A stretch of DNA of 64,000 nt from Solicoccozyma terricola (lineage: Eukaryota > Basidiomycota > Tremellomycetes > Filobasidiales > Piskurozymaceae): NCBI GenBank assembly GCA_001600875.1, contig BCLD01000024.1:106457-170456 (forward strand). Reading direction: 5' to 3'. Under the pieces are notes generated by a model. That model saw only the letters and a program-made list of their open reading frames with translations. It did not search any database and was not told the origin of the DNA. Below are positions 10,030 to 20,318 of this stretch, piece by piece. The first letter of the stretch is position 1; each line of letters opens with the position of its first letter. The position numbers and the translations under genes were made by a program.

Positions 10030-10996
10030 TATTCCCCTTCGATCCAGGGTGTACGGCAAAGCCGCCACGGTGTCATCGTCATCCATGTTTTCGAACAGCC
10101 AAAGGTTCACAGGTCAACAAGGTGATATTGCAATAGACAAGTGGGACCTCCAACACCATGATCTCATCATCGCGAAATCTCCGAAGCTATAGGCTACATG
10201 CCTCGAGCTAATCACTAATTCATAACGTATTCAATGTATCTTGGATTTGAACCACCATACTGAACATCCCACATTCAACATCAGAATTTGGACATCTTGA
10301 GGACCTCATCGTAGCTTGTCAATGTCGAAATAACCAACTCGACCACCCACCAACGGTAATGGATGCAATTCGTGGATGTGAGGAGGGGAGGGTGGAGGAA
10401 GAGCGTGGATAGAGTAGAGGAACGGACATGCATGATTTCACCTGATGTCCGTTGTTATGAGAATGCTTTGTTATCATCCATCACCATCATCGACCAGGCG
10501 TCACCTTCATCCCACATGACATTCCACATCGTTGCGGTTGTGCACTAGTACAAATCCTCTACCGCTGCACGTGTCCTTTTGCGCGACACAGCAGATAGCA
10601 AATTAGGTAAGTGATTCGCGTCTCTTGTTTACTTCTCATTCGATAATCCGATTCACACCATACTTCTGCTCATCAAACAGCGATAACGAAGATCTCAACA
10701 TATCCCGCCTATATATATATCGACGTTCAACCGGATCGTGAACGCCGGGGTTACGCGCCGTACCTTACCGTTCAAGGAGAGGACACCCGCGCAAGCGAAC
10801 GCGTGAAGGATCGAACGCCTTTGGATACTTTTACAAACCTAACCACTCACGGATTAACAAGGTAATGAACGCATCTTGGAATTGAACCACCATACTGAAC
10901 ATCCGACATTGGAGACCGGAATTCGGAACCCTTGAGGAACCTCCTTCCAGGTAGTTAATGACAAAACAACCAACTCAACCGCCAACTCTAATAGAT
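10030..10996 (+). repeat. About 1-kb dispersed repeat R-D, copy 1
   Basis: This matches 48724-49872 over nearly its whole length: GTGTACGGCAAAGCCGCCAC, AGCTATAGGCTACATGCCTC, ATCCATCACCATCATCGACC and TATATATCGACGTTCAACCG all recur. The other copy has about 180 bp extra (roughly 48905-49080). The two copies part at about 10996/49872: copy 2 leads into a gene, copy 1 does not. No stable coding frame is shared. Confidence 0.8.
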
Positions 10997-11364
10997 CGAG
11001 TTGGCCTTCAGAAGGCACCTCGCCATTGTGGCCTTGATTTGCGAAGGTAACCTCTTGATCTGCGTTTCCCAGATCAAAGTGACGCTTTCAACTGGGCCAC
11101 CGGTTCAACGGGCAAAGTGTCTCATAACACAGTTTATGGTGATTCTCGATTGATTGGATGCACCAGAAGGAACACCGCAGGTCATGCTCCCAACTCAAGC
11201 CTTATGGAGTAACCCTCGTTGGGCTATGACATAGTGCACCCCTCAACCCTTTGAATAGAATCTCTGAGAACCACCTATGACTGATATTCCGTCTTTCAAA
11301 GGAGCTAATTCCAAGGGGACCCATCGAAAACTCTGAATCTCCAAAGTACCGCCTCGGCTTTTCA
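10997..11364. other. Downstream region of the OYE gene, no gene recognised
   Basis: 3' flank of the minus-strand ene-reductase. I see no coding or structural feature. Confidence 0.45.
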
Positions 11365-13320
11365 CTATGCCTTTCTCCTCGGTGTAAGCATTCTCGACCA
11401 CGCCCAAGCATTCTGCACTGCCGGCTGAGCCCTCACACCAAGCGCTTGTGCGGCCTCCAAGGGGAAATCTGGGTTTCTCAGGAGCTCTCGAGCGAGGAGG
11501 ACGAGGTCTGCGCCGCCAGCTCGGAGGATGTCTTCTGCCTGCTGAGGAGTGGTAATCAGGCCTACAGCGCCTATCTGTAACAAGATGGCAGCCGATGGTG
11601 AGTTCTGGGAGTTTATGATAATGGTGTTGACACGAGGTCCGGTTGCATTGCACCTACCAAGATCCCTGGCACCTCCGTCTTCAAATGCTTTGCGAATGGA
11701 ACCTGGTACACCGGTTCGACCTCGATCTTCTTGCCGACGTAGTTCCCTCCCGCAGAAACATCGATCATGTCGACTCCCAGGTCTTTGAGCTTCCTAACCA
11801 GAATGGTGGTCTGTTGAATGCCCCTGTCCATGGGAGCATGTGCATACCTTGTTAACTAAGGCAGCATTGATTCAAGGGGGTCGATAGAGATTGCACACAC
11901 CAATACCTCCAATTATCCTCATCACCCGCCTCCGCATCACTGCTCCTCTCATCCCCTTCAGCAAAGTCCGTGGCGCTCACACGGAAGATCAAGGGCTTCT
12001 CCGAAGGCCAAGCCGCCCGAACGGCTTCGGTGATCTCTAATGACAAGGAGCCGGTTGGAGAGAGAGCCACCGTACCTATCGGTTCGCTCGTTGGAGAGTG
12101 GAGAGGCGAAACCTACGTTGCAGAGCTTGACTGAGTCGCAGGTAGGCGTAGCTACATTTATAAAGCGTACTCACTGTGCATGAGGAATCCCTGTTGTCCG
12201 TAAGTGAATGGCAATGAGCAAAGTCCTTACAACATCCTCACACTGGCTGAATATTTGGGCTCTGCCATACTCACATGTGCGCCATGCAGCTCAATGAAAT
12301 CGAATCCGACCTCGATACACCTCCTGGTAGTTTCAACAAATGCCTGCTTCACCACCTTGATCTGTTCCAGGGTCATCTCCTTGGGTTGCGCGTGTGCTGG
12401 TGTAAAAGGGATTGAGGATGGTCCCAGGACTGGTCATGACAAATTCAGCCAAGGTGGTTGTGGAAGCCGGTAGAGCCACCGTTCGCTCACCGTTCTCTGG
12501 CCAACCATTGACCTCCGGGTGTGCAACGCTACTCGTTACTTCCCCTTCAGCGACTATTCCTTTGGTCACAGCGTAAGAAATAGCCCACGGCGCCAGAGTA
12601 GAGGCTTTCCGGCCAGCGTGACCCAGCTGCACACCGATCTTGCCGCCCTGAGAATGAACAAACTCCACAATCCTTTTGAGAGGTGCGATTTGGGAGTCTT
12701 GCCAAAGCCCGGCGTCTTCAGGGGTGATCCGACCTGCGCAGAAATCTATGAGTCTTGGTGTCTGAGAAACAACGCAGCTCTCCCCTACAGCTCACCTTCA
12801 GGGAGAACGGCTGTCGCCTCCATGATGATTGCGCCGATACCGCGGGACGCGAGGGCGCCGAGGTGGACTAGGTGCCAGTCGGTTGCGTGACCGTTATCAG
12901 AGGAGTCTGGTTCAGAGGGAGAGGGTAATTTCCGGAGTCAGGCAGCATAGGAGGAGTCTCCATGCCCCCTGAATGACTCACATTGGCACATCGGCGCCTG
13001 ATACCACAGGTGAGCTTTCGCGTCAGTGCAAACCCGATTCGCTACTCCGCGGAATAACAAAACGAAGTCCTTACCGCCCATATCCTGTTCGAAAAGGTCA
13101 GTCCTTTCACGTGGAGTAGCTCGAACAACTTGGTCTTCGGTTGATCATCTCCAATTGGCGCACCAACTGGGTACGGGTTTTGGGGGATGAAGGAGCGGGT
13201 ATATCCTTCTACAGAGTAGTTGCGAACGAATAGGGGTGCTGGGTCGGTCATGACTTGGCGCGACGAGATCTTGGAAGCGGTTCGGCAGTGATTGGGTATC
13301 AAGTCGAGCTTACTCGACAT
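11365..13320 (-). CDS. Old yellow enzyme-type NADPH dehydrogenase (YqjM-like), with one frameshift
   Basis: Nine exons: 13320-13075, 12997-12982, 12906-12796, 12733-12491, 12429-12275, 12190-12175, 12112-11901, 11847-11658 and 11574-11365. Two of them are only 16 nt. The product is an FMN TIM-barrel ene-reductase: NRIWAAPMCQ, the bipartite [28 protein letters not shown] with the His/Arg flavin contacts, [16 protein letters not shown], then [22 protein letters not shown] and the C-terminal phosphate-binding [13 protein letters not shown]. Such enzymes reduce activated C=C bonds using NADPH. All exon phases agree except exon 7 (212 nt), which is 2 nt short (or 1 nt long) between the GGSLSNR and LEITEAVR motifs, near 12050. 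No intron can repair this. It is either a sequence error or a disabling mutation; everything else is complete. It is transcribed divergently from the GDSL esterase. Confidence 0.88.
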
Positions 13321-13922
13321 TCAAGAGTGAGGCTTGGTTGAAGGGTCAGTCTTTGGACTGCGTCCTTTCGTCTACTTTATATGGCAGACTCCTTAAAGGG
13401 TGAGATTTCGACGCAGATCTCGCCATAATGTCACCGCAGAACCGCTATCCAGGGATTCGCATGGGCTTTTCTTTTTTGTTCCCGATCATGTCAAGCTCGT
13501 GTGCGCGGCGAATCCCACTGCCGGAGCAGTGAGAGCCAGGGCCCAATGAGTATCTCATGGCGTTTTAGGCGAGGAAAGGACTGCCAATCCCTGCGCCCAT
13601 ATCGTACAAATCTCCGTGGCCTAGATCCCTCCACTTGGATCGATCTTAGGTTAAAAAGCCGAGCGCCGAGAAATGCCTGCCCGCAACATAGAAAAACCCC
13701 GAACAGGTTCCACTCAATTCTCCGTGCCGTGGAAGCGAACACACAGCAGGCAATATCGGTTGGAACTCGAGCAATGCTCCGTCTATCCCAACAGGGCCAT
13801 GCAGGCTTGTAAACCCATTATATACAGTCAAGCCCACTCGTACACGGCCATCTGTCCTTCGATCAACCCCATCTCACCTTGAAAGTCATCATTAGACAAC
13901 TCAAGCATTGCTATATCCAACA
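13321..13922. promoter_or_regulatory. Shared divergent promoter, OYE / GDSL esterase
   Basis: A 602-bp space separates two divergent starts. On the minus strand CATATAAAG (13376-13384) lies about 60 bp upstream of the OYE ATG. On the plus strand ATTATATACA (13817-13826) lies about 100 bp upstream of the esterase ATG. Both resemble TATA elements. Co-regulation is an inference. Confidence 0.4.
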
Positions 13923-15438
13923 ATGGTAAGTGGGCATGAACATCATCACGACCAGGAGCAGATACCTTTCTCCTTGCAGACCGTCACCAACCCCGCGGCC
14001 GCGCCCTACCCCCAAATCATCTTCCTAGGCGATTCGATTGTTTGCCAAGGGTCAAATCCAGGAGGCTACATTGCCCAACTGTCCTTGAAGGTGTGTCTTA
14101 CTTGCCGCGCTGTGGTTGGTTCGCATCGTTTGAACAACTGCTGATAGAAGATCGCTCGTCTCAGTACGCAGGAAAGATGGACGTCCTTAACAGAGGAATG
14201 CCAGGCTAGTATGTGTACCTGTTGATGGCCCACACAGTCAGACCCGCCTGACAAGAGTTCTTCCCACTCTACCTAGCACTTCGAAGCAAGTCGCGACAAA
14301 GCTTCGTGAGGACTTCTACACGACGAATAGTGTGACATCGGGACCATCGAGTGTGAAACTTCTAGTCCTGCATGTCGGTACCAACGACTGGTGAGTAGCC
14401 GCAATATATTGCCATCGCATGACAGTCGGTAACCCGGGAACGTTTCCCCAGCGTGACTATAGCGATTAGGTAAAAAATGAGGTCTCAATAAAGTCCTTAG
14501 ATTTTCATCGTTAGGCCGGAACAGAAAGTTTCGACCTATGTAGGGATTACAGAACAGAGCAGAGACACCTGAAAGCTTCAGGAAAGATGCCCAGCACCTG
14601 TACCTCTCGATAGATATCCTTGGAACACCCTTAGGTGACTGGAGTTAAGCTTCAAGAGGCATCCTAACATTTGCCAGATGCCACTCGCGAAAAGCGCCCC
14701 ATCTCGTACGAGTTGAGTCGAGCTGCAATCACGTGTGACTTTGACACGTGTAAATTCAACAGTGACGCATGGTATCCAGCACGTGATTCACATGCCGACC
14801 GTCTCCGTGTCCACCGCTCCAGATGCTGACCGAAGATCGTGCTTTCCTCAGGTGGATGTCCGGACATACAAAGCAAGCCTAGTATCCATCATCGAACACT
14901 TCCGGTCCGCCCACTCGGCAAAACCCTGATCACGCCCTCGACGTGCCAACCGGAAGTATGGGCCTCGATCGCATCCTGCAGAGCCGTCATTGAATCCGAG
15001 GCGCACAACCGTACGGTCCAAAGCGCGAAAAAGTATGCGGTCGCTGCATTGGAGGTCGGGCAACAACTGCAGGTACCGGTTGTGGATGCGTTCACGACAC
15101 TGGCTCAACCAGCGTATGAAGGTACCGCTTCTTTGGATGACTTTTTCTATGACGGTCTGCACTACACCGCCAAGGGTTATGCTGTAAGTTTTGCCGGACC
15201 CGACCAATTGGTGCAACTACGTCGAGAAACTTGCGAATGATCATGGACCATCATCTTTACCTAGCTGATAACATCGCAGCTCGAGGCCGCCATAGACAAG
15301 TACTACCCCGAACTCAGCGCGAAGAACCTGCCAGAGTATTTCCCATGTTTCGCGGAATATCAACAGGAAGGCAATGATCCTGCGGTATCTGCTCAGGTGG
15401 CTGAAGTCTACAGACGCATTCAACTCGAGGTCAATTAG
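13923..15438 (+). CDS. GDSL esterase (IAH1-like), with an anomalous long gap and one frameshift
   Basis: Exons 13923-13925 (ATG only), 13980-14090, 14165-14208 and 14238-14390 are in phase. They give the SGNH block I motif IIFLGDSI, the RGMPGYQTR stretch and the block III motif LHVGTND. Coding resumes in about 14780-15183 and 15280-15438 with DVRTYKASL, VPVVDAFTTL and the catalytic Asp/His block DGLHYTAKGY, ending at TAG 15438. Isoamyl-acetate-hydrolysing esterases of this class act on short-chain esters. The interval 14391 to about 14780 is far longer than the gene's other introns and has no clean acceptor that restores the frame. A 1-nt shift also occurs at an AAAA run near 14920 (AK..LITPS). 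The exon 1/2 intron is in frame, so a longer N-terminus (MVSGHEHHH...) is the alternative. Confidence 0.75.
14391..14780. other. Insertion-like segment within the GDSL esterase
   Basis: About 390 bp between the GTND motif and the rest of the enzyme. It holds stops in all plus-strand frames and an inverted pair AATCACGTG (about 14729) / CACGTGATT (about 14780). It could be a single long intron or an inserted sequence. I find no copy elsewhere in the window. Confidence 0.4.
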
Positions 15439-16254
15439 GAATCTTGTATTCAGCCGCCCTGTCTCCTCTGTATGATTTACGTGGTTTTGCTATTCCCGGT
15501 GATTCAATTATCAAAACGCTCGAGGACATGGCAGTCTTGAATGCCCGAAAGACATCGATCTGAGATTACCCGGTCGTCATCTCCCAGGCAAGACGCATGT
15601 GCTATTGCCAAATGACTGCGAATGTTGACATTCCTTTGCCAGTCCGAGCAAGATGCACCATCCTCTGCAAAAGATGTTGCATATGGACGAATGAGCTGAT
15701 GATTAGGAGCGAGCGAGTCCAACCGGTGTTATCTGCAGATAACAGCATACCGAGTCCCATCACAAAGCAGGGGATTTGTGCCATCGGCTCTACCCAACAC
15801 CTTGGCTTTGCAGTGACTTTGTCGAGCTCAATTCGATTGCATCGCTTGCCTAACAGCAAAGGCGGCTGAGTGACGTGCACTAAAGTGATATGACTCTAGC
15901 TCCGACACAGATGCGACAAGTTTGCTCCCTGTAGACTTGTCCGCTGTCATGCGCGAGATGCAGTGTCATGTTCTAGATGTGCACGATCTCAGTTGACCTG
16001 CGAGTTCCACTTGGCGAAACCAAACGGGGTCGGGAGGCGAACGGATAGTAGATATCGACAATTGGCTGCATGGGACGTCCAGACGGACTGATGTATTGTA
16101 TCATCAGACGGGTCTGAAGTATTCTCGATCAGGTCGCCGATTCTCTGCCCTCGGGCCAAGTTCGACATGTGAGAAGAGCCCAGAACGGCCTCAGATTGTG
16201 CAGAAGCCAAATCCATTGACGACGGAGGTAGACTGCGGAAGCAATGTCCCACTT
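15439..16254. other. Intergenic, no gene recognised
   Basis: 3' flank of the esterase. Only short frames are present, with no family similarity. Confidence 0.45.
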
Positions 16255-16480
16255 GTGAACTGAACATCAACGTCTGTTAAGAATTGATTCAATGATTGAT
16301 AATTCTAAGTGGTGTCCAAGTATTACATAAACTGAGCTTGACTAGAAGTGGCTCAACTATATGTTGCTAAACTGATCTCCTTTTTGTTACTCGATTGCTG
16401 TGCTGTGATACACTTCCCTGCATTCCCTTGCACTGCCAAGTGCTACCCAACTATGCCACCTATGCAGTCGCCACTTCCAG
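16255..16480 (+). repeat. Repeat R-G fragment 1
   Basis: Its first half (ATTGATAATTCTAAGTGGTG ... ACATAAAC) resembles 26740-26785. Its second half (GAGCTTGACTAGAAGTGGC ... CTTGCACTGCCAAGTGC) resembles 54893-55000. The three sites look like pieces of one degraded dispersed element of unknown class. Confidence 0.45.
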
Positions 16481-16917
16481 CAATTCCGGCACTGTTCTCA
16501 GCCCCATATCTCGAGGAACCCAGGAGAATCCCTCCGCGGCGCTCTAGGCTGCTCTGATAGTGAGGTCGGCTCCGCCACACTTTCCATAACAGAGGCCTGG
16601 ACTGCCTCAGCATTCGATAGCCACAGTGGAATCTTTTGTGCCGGTGCGAATTTGCCGGGGTAGCCTTGTCAACTCATGTCGGCTACGTACTGCTGCCCTA
16701 AGTCGAAATCGCTGTGCTGCTACAGGTCATACCCCCTCCACCCCGGCTCCCCCACCTGGGCTGAGCGAGCGTGGGACAAGGGACACAACTCTTTTTGCTG
16801 TCTTTTCAAATGGAACTTCCTCGGCACAGCTGGGTCCCTCAGTGTCTCGTCCATTTTCACACCATTCAGATACCTCCGACTGACATAACGATCTGAAAGA
16901 CTAAAGACACCATGCTG
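16481..16917. other. No gene recognised
   Basis: Upstream of the alpha/beta-hydrolase relic. Any original N-terminal coding sequence of that gene is not recognisable here. Confidence 0.4.
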
Positions 16918-17132
16918 GCGATAATCTCTTACGGGATATGGTCCAACGAGCCGCGGCCGTACGCCAAGAGCGTCAAATACCCCACCCTCGTCGTACCAGG
17001 TCATAATCATAAAGATGTTTTGATCTTCTCTGCAGACACGCAGGGGATGAGCTTGGATCAAAGGAGAAGGAGCTGCACTGGATCGGGGGTACGACCAGCA
17101 GATTTGAAGGTTATACCCATCTCTGGAAATAG
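16918..17132 (+). pseudogene. Alpha/beta hydrolase, C-terminal fragment
   Basis: The segment up to 16999 encodes ...YAKSVKYPTLVVPG. A 44-nt intron (gtcata..acgcag) leads to 17044-17132, encoding DELGSKEKELHWIGG followed by TTSRFEGYTHLWK and a stop. The PTLVV-G-DELGS run carries the catalytic-Asp region, and KELHWI-GTTxRFxGY is the C-terminal His region of a fungal hydrolase group related to dienelactone and X-Pro-type hydrolases. The nucleophile elbow and the rest of the fold are missing upstream, so this is a remnant of about 60 residues. Confidence 0.55.
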
Positions 17133-17511
17133 GCCCGAGGCAATGCATAACTGGTCCCGCAAGCTTGTGAAGTGAGTGAGCTGATAATACTCGGGCGACA
17201 GTCCCAAATGGTTCTGATGCTTGGTCAGGTACGACTTATAGTTGGGGGATTTATTCAAGTGAACTGGTCATTCTGCTGTGGTACAGGCACATATTCCCGC
17301 AGCTCGATCATCTCAAGCTCATTGTTACAATCACCTCCGACCTCATTACTTCTTGATAGCACCCTTCTTCATAGCACTCGAGTAGGTGGGGTGGTCTACC
17401 ACCCAGTCGATATAACCTATCTGAGGAATGCCATCTCCCACCGCCTTGCCGGTGGAACGAGGATCAGGACCCAAAAAGTTGTTTGGGCATCAGTACATCT
17501 ACCACTTCAGC
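17133..17511. other. Possible leader of the copia element
   Basis: Lies between the hydrolase relic and the Gag start. I found no clear LTR end or primer-binding site. Confidence 0.3.
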
Positions 17512-18255
17512 ATGTCCACCACCTTCAATATGTCTGACAACAAGTCGATTATCTCGCTCTCAGCAATTCCGAAGTTGAGGAACAATGCCAACTTTGCAGC
17601 AAGGAAGCAAGCAGTAGAGAATCAGCTCCTTCTTGCTGGCTGCATCGGAATTGTTGATGGAAGCGATATGGAACCATTCCGGACTGCCAGAGCAATGGCT
17701 GCACGTTCAGTCCGTGCTGGTTCAGCTCCTCCAACAGCAACAGAAAGGATTCCAGACACCGATTTGACAGTGGAACAGTTGGATGAGTGGAGGAAGTGGC
17801 AGAAGCGAGAAGAAAAGGTACAGGGAGTGATCCGGACAACAGTCTCTGATGGGATTGTTATCGATATTCTGAAAATGAAGTCGGCCAAGCAAATGTGGGA
17901 CTACATACTGGCAACACATCAACTCGACAGTCCTGAGGAACAAGCACAAGTCAGGGATGCCTTGGCAACCATCAGGCTCAAGGACGATCCTTCGGCAGAG
18001 GAGATGGAGATATATCTTGAACGATTCAACTCTCTTCTACTGCGCGCAAGGACGGCAAGCCTCAAGATTGATGAGGCGGAAAGGATTGAACGATTCTTGG
18101 CAACGCTGCCAAAGGCTCTTGCTATGCTGCGACTTCAATTCCGATTGGCAGATCCGATCAGGAAGACATTGCTTGAAGTCACAAAGCAATACAACCTTGA
18201 AGCGGCCGATAGAAAGCGTCCATCAGGAACAGGAAACCAAACCTGTACCAGATGT
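17512..18255 (+). mobile_element. Ty1/copia Gag polyprotein fragment
   Basis: The frame opens at ATG 17512 (or 17530) and runs uninterrupted for about 245 residues. It shows the copia Gag (UBN2/gag-polypeptide) pattern: a central MWDYILATHQ, then YLERFNSLLLRAR and LLEVTKQYNLEA. It ends at the first two Cys of a zinc knuckle (CTRCSKW), where similarity stops abruptly at about 18255. Gag forms the virus-like particle. Integrase and reverse transcriptase do not follow here; copia pol pieces lie at 39.3-41.5 kb (opposite strand) and 44.4 kb. Confidence 0.8.
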
Positions 18256-19516
18256 TCGAAGTGGTTGGGTTGGGTTGCGAGCCATGTACGGACGTTATTT
18301 GAGGTCTTAACATATATCTTTGTTCTGGAGTAGGGCAGTCTCGTTCCGAGCGAGGATGGCGATGCAAACGGGGACGCAATGGGATGCAAACAGGGATGCA
18401 ACAAACAGCCAGAAACTGTGGAGGTATATGAATAGGTCCGTGGCTTTCCTCCGCCACCGACTAATATCAGCGTATTGTTCTTTGAAAGCTTATCATATAT
18501 CCACACGTGGATATATCGGAACACATTGTCTGAGGTGGCATGCGCCACCACTGCTCAATCCCAATGACATGGGATATTTCGCCACCATCAGCAATCACCC
18601 GATGCTAGTCGTCAATCACCGAAGACAGACAAAAGCTCGCTATCTTGTTAGCATACCTCGGTCATCTTCACCGATACCATCCATTACATTCCACGGCCGA
18701 TATCGCTTCCTCTCACGCGACACCGTCGACCCAGGCACACACCCACCTCTGACACCAACGATTGTCGACAAGATGCGAGCAAGTACCAAGCGACATCATG
18801 GAACATGAGGCACGAACACGAGGGATCCACGAGGCAAGGGATTGCGTTTGCTTGATATTTAGCGCTCATCTCTGTGAGCGGCATCTCCCTCATGTATTTC
18901 CCTCGAGCAATATCAACAGTGTGTGAAGCATCTCAACGGTGCTGCATCATACAAACGAACAGGTTCTGATCTGAAACCGCTTCCTCATTAACAGCGCCGC
19001 ACCTTTAGATGGAGAGCGAGAACTGACTCGGCCTTGGTGGGACAGAAACAGGTACGTGATTGCATCCGCACTCCGAATGTGCCCTAACTTCGCTCTCGTG
19101 GTTTGCGGAAGCGTCTGCGCGCCTTCTAAAGATGACTGGACAAGTGATGTGGGCTGGATCCTAGCTATATGCAAGTTCTAGAGATTGGACTGCTTCCGAG
19201 TAGGTCATACAGATGACTGGATACGCGGTGTGCACACTGTGGTATTGGCTGCTTCCGAGCGGGATAGATAACCCTGGTCATGTGATGTATTGCGGAAAGC
19301 CTACTCATCCTTCAATGGACAATGGACGCCTGTCTATATATGCCGACAGCGCCCATTCCCCGCCACTGGTTTAAGATAATTCAAGGACCAGAACGAGTTT
19401 GATAACTTTTTTCTATTTTTAATTCAACAGCGAGTTTGACCTTCAAAAAAAGAATGGCTGTTGTGAAACGGGATGTCGTTGACGATCTTTGTCACCTGCC
19501 CCCATACAGAACTATC
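18256..19516. other. No gene recognised; small repeats
   Basis: Contains a GATGCAAACGGGG / GATGCAAACAGG short tandem repeat (about 18358-18402), a near-palindrome ATATCCACACGTGGATAT (about 18497-18515) and GCTGCTTCCGAG occurring twice (about 19190 and 19250). A CTATATAT motif at 19334-19341 may be the TATA element of the YCII-like gene. Confidence 0.4.
19334..19341 (+). promoter_or_regulatory. Possible TATA element of the YCII-like gene
   Basis: CTATATAT about 180 bp upstream of the ATG at 19517. It fits if the 5' UTR contains a short intron ending ..ccatacag just before the start. Confidence 0.3.
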
Positions 19517-19840
19517 ATGGCCAACTATCTCTTCCTCTACTGCGGCGGCAGAAAGCCAGAAGGTGAAGCGGAACAAGCAGCAGTCATGAAAGCATGGACG
19601 GAATGGATGGATGAGCTCCGCAGCATGCTGGTCGATATCGGCAATCCCACCAGTGGCCAAGCCAAGACCATCGCCAGCAATGGCACCGTCAGTGATGGCA
19701 GCTCGGAGTTGGGGATGGTCAGTGGCTATTCCGTCATCAAGGCTGATTCGCTCGATGAGGCCGTTGCAAAGGCCAAAGGGTGCCCGGTGTTGCAAAGCGG
19801 TGGAAAAGTCGTTGTCTTGGAAACCTTTAACGTGATGTAG
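19517..19840 (+). CDS. YCII-related domain protein
   Basis: A single-exon frame of 107 residues, MANYLFLYCGG...VLETFNVM. It follows the YCII-related/DGPF-type pattern: a short hydrophobic first strand, a helix with WTEWMDELRSML, a D-I-G loop, GTVSDGSSELGMVSGYSVI, then DSLDEAVAKAKGCPVL and a final strand KVVVLE. Related bacterial and fungal proteins of about 100 residues are small dimeric ferredoxin-like folds, some implicated as dehydratases or helper enzymes. The real role is unknown. The in-frame ATG at 19454 would add 21 residues unlike the family, so 19517 is preferred. It is intact and uninterrupted, which is unusual in this window. Confidence 0.8.
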   Translation: MANYLFLYCGGRKPEGEAEQAAVMKAWTEWMDELRSMLVDIGNPTSGQAKTIASNGTVSDGSSELGMVSGYSVIKADSLDEAVAKAKGCPVLQSGGKVVVLETFNVM

Positions 19841-20164
19841 GAGGCAAACCTGGCTTTCATCCCGTCCTAGCACCACCAACATGTCGTTCTATCACCGGGG
19901 TCGCATACTCGTGGCCCTACGCCGCAGCATTCTTTCCCAGCTGCTCTTCAGTTTCCACAATTGAGACCACGAATCATGGGGGTGGGGGAGTCCCATTTGC
20001 CCTGTATCGAGCTCATGATGTTTTCTTTTGCCGAAGTAGACGGAGCGTACAAGGCTTGGAATACTGTCGTTGTGGTTTCCGCCTAACATCCGCTCCGCTC
20101 AAGCTCGCCGTCACGGCAGGCCCCACTCCGGGAAACGATGGCGACGATGATGAGTCTGCACGAC
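19841..20164. other. No gene recognised
   Basis: 3' flank of the YCII-like gene, up to an inverted piece of repeat R-B. Confidence 0.4.
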
Positions 20165-20318
20165 CAATCGTCGCTTGGTATGATGGGAGTGAGGGATACC
20201 CCAGGTGTTATCAAGAATGGTGATGCTATCCTGTTATTCCAAAAATATCATCATTAGCCCACCGATAAATACTCTCCATCTCGCACCGGACGAAATGAGA
20301 AAGTAACCCTCAGCTATC
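20165..20318 (-). repeat. Repeat R-B, short inverted fragment
   Basis: The reverse complement matches 3260-3420: GGTTACTTTCTCATTTCGTC, GGTGGGCTAAT, GGAATAACAG and TCACTCCCATCATACCA. It is more diverged than the two long copies and has small indels. Confidence 0.65.
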
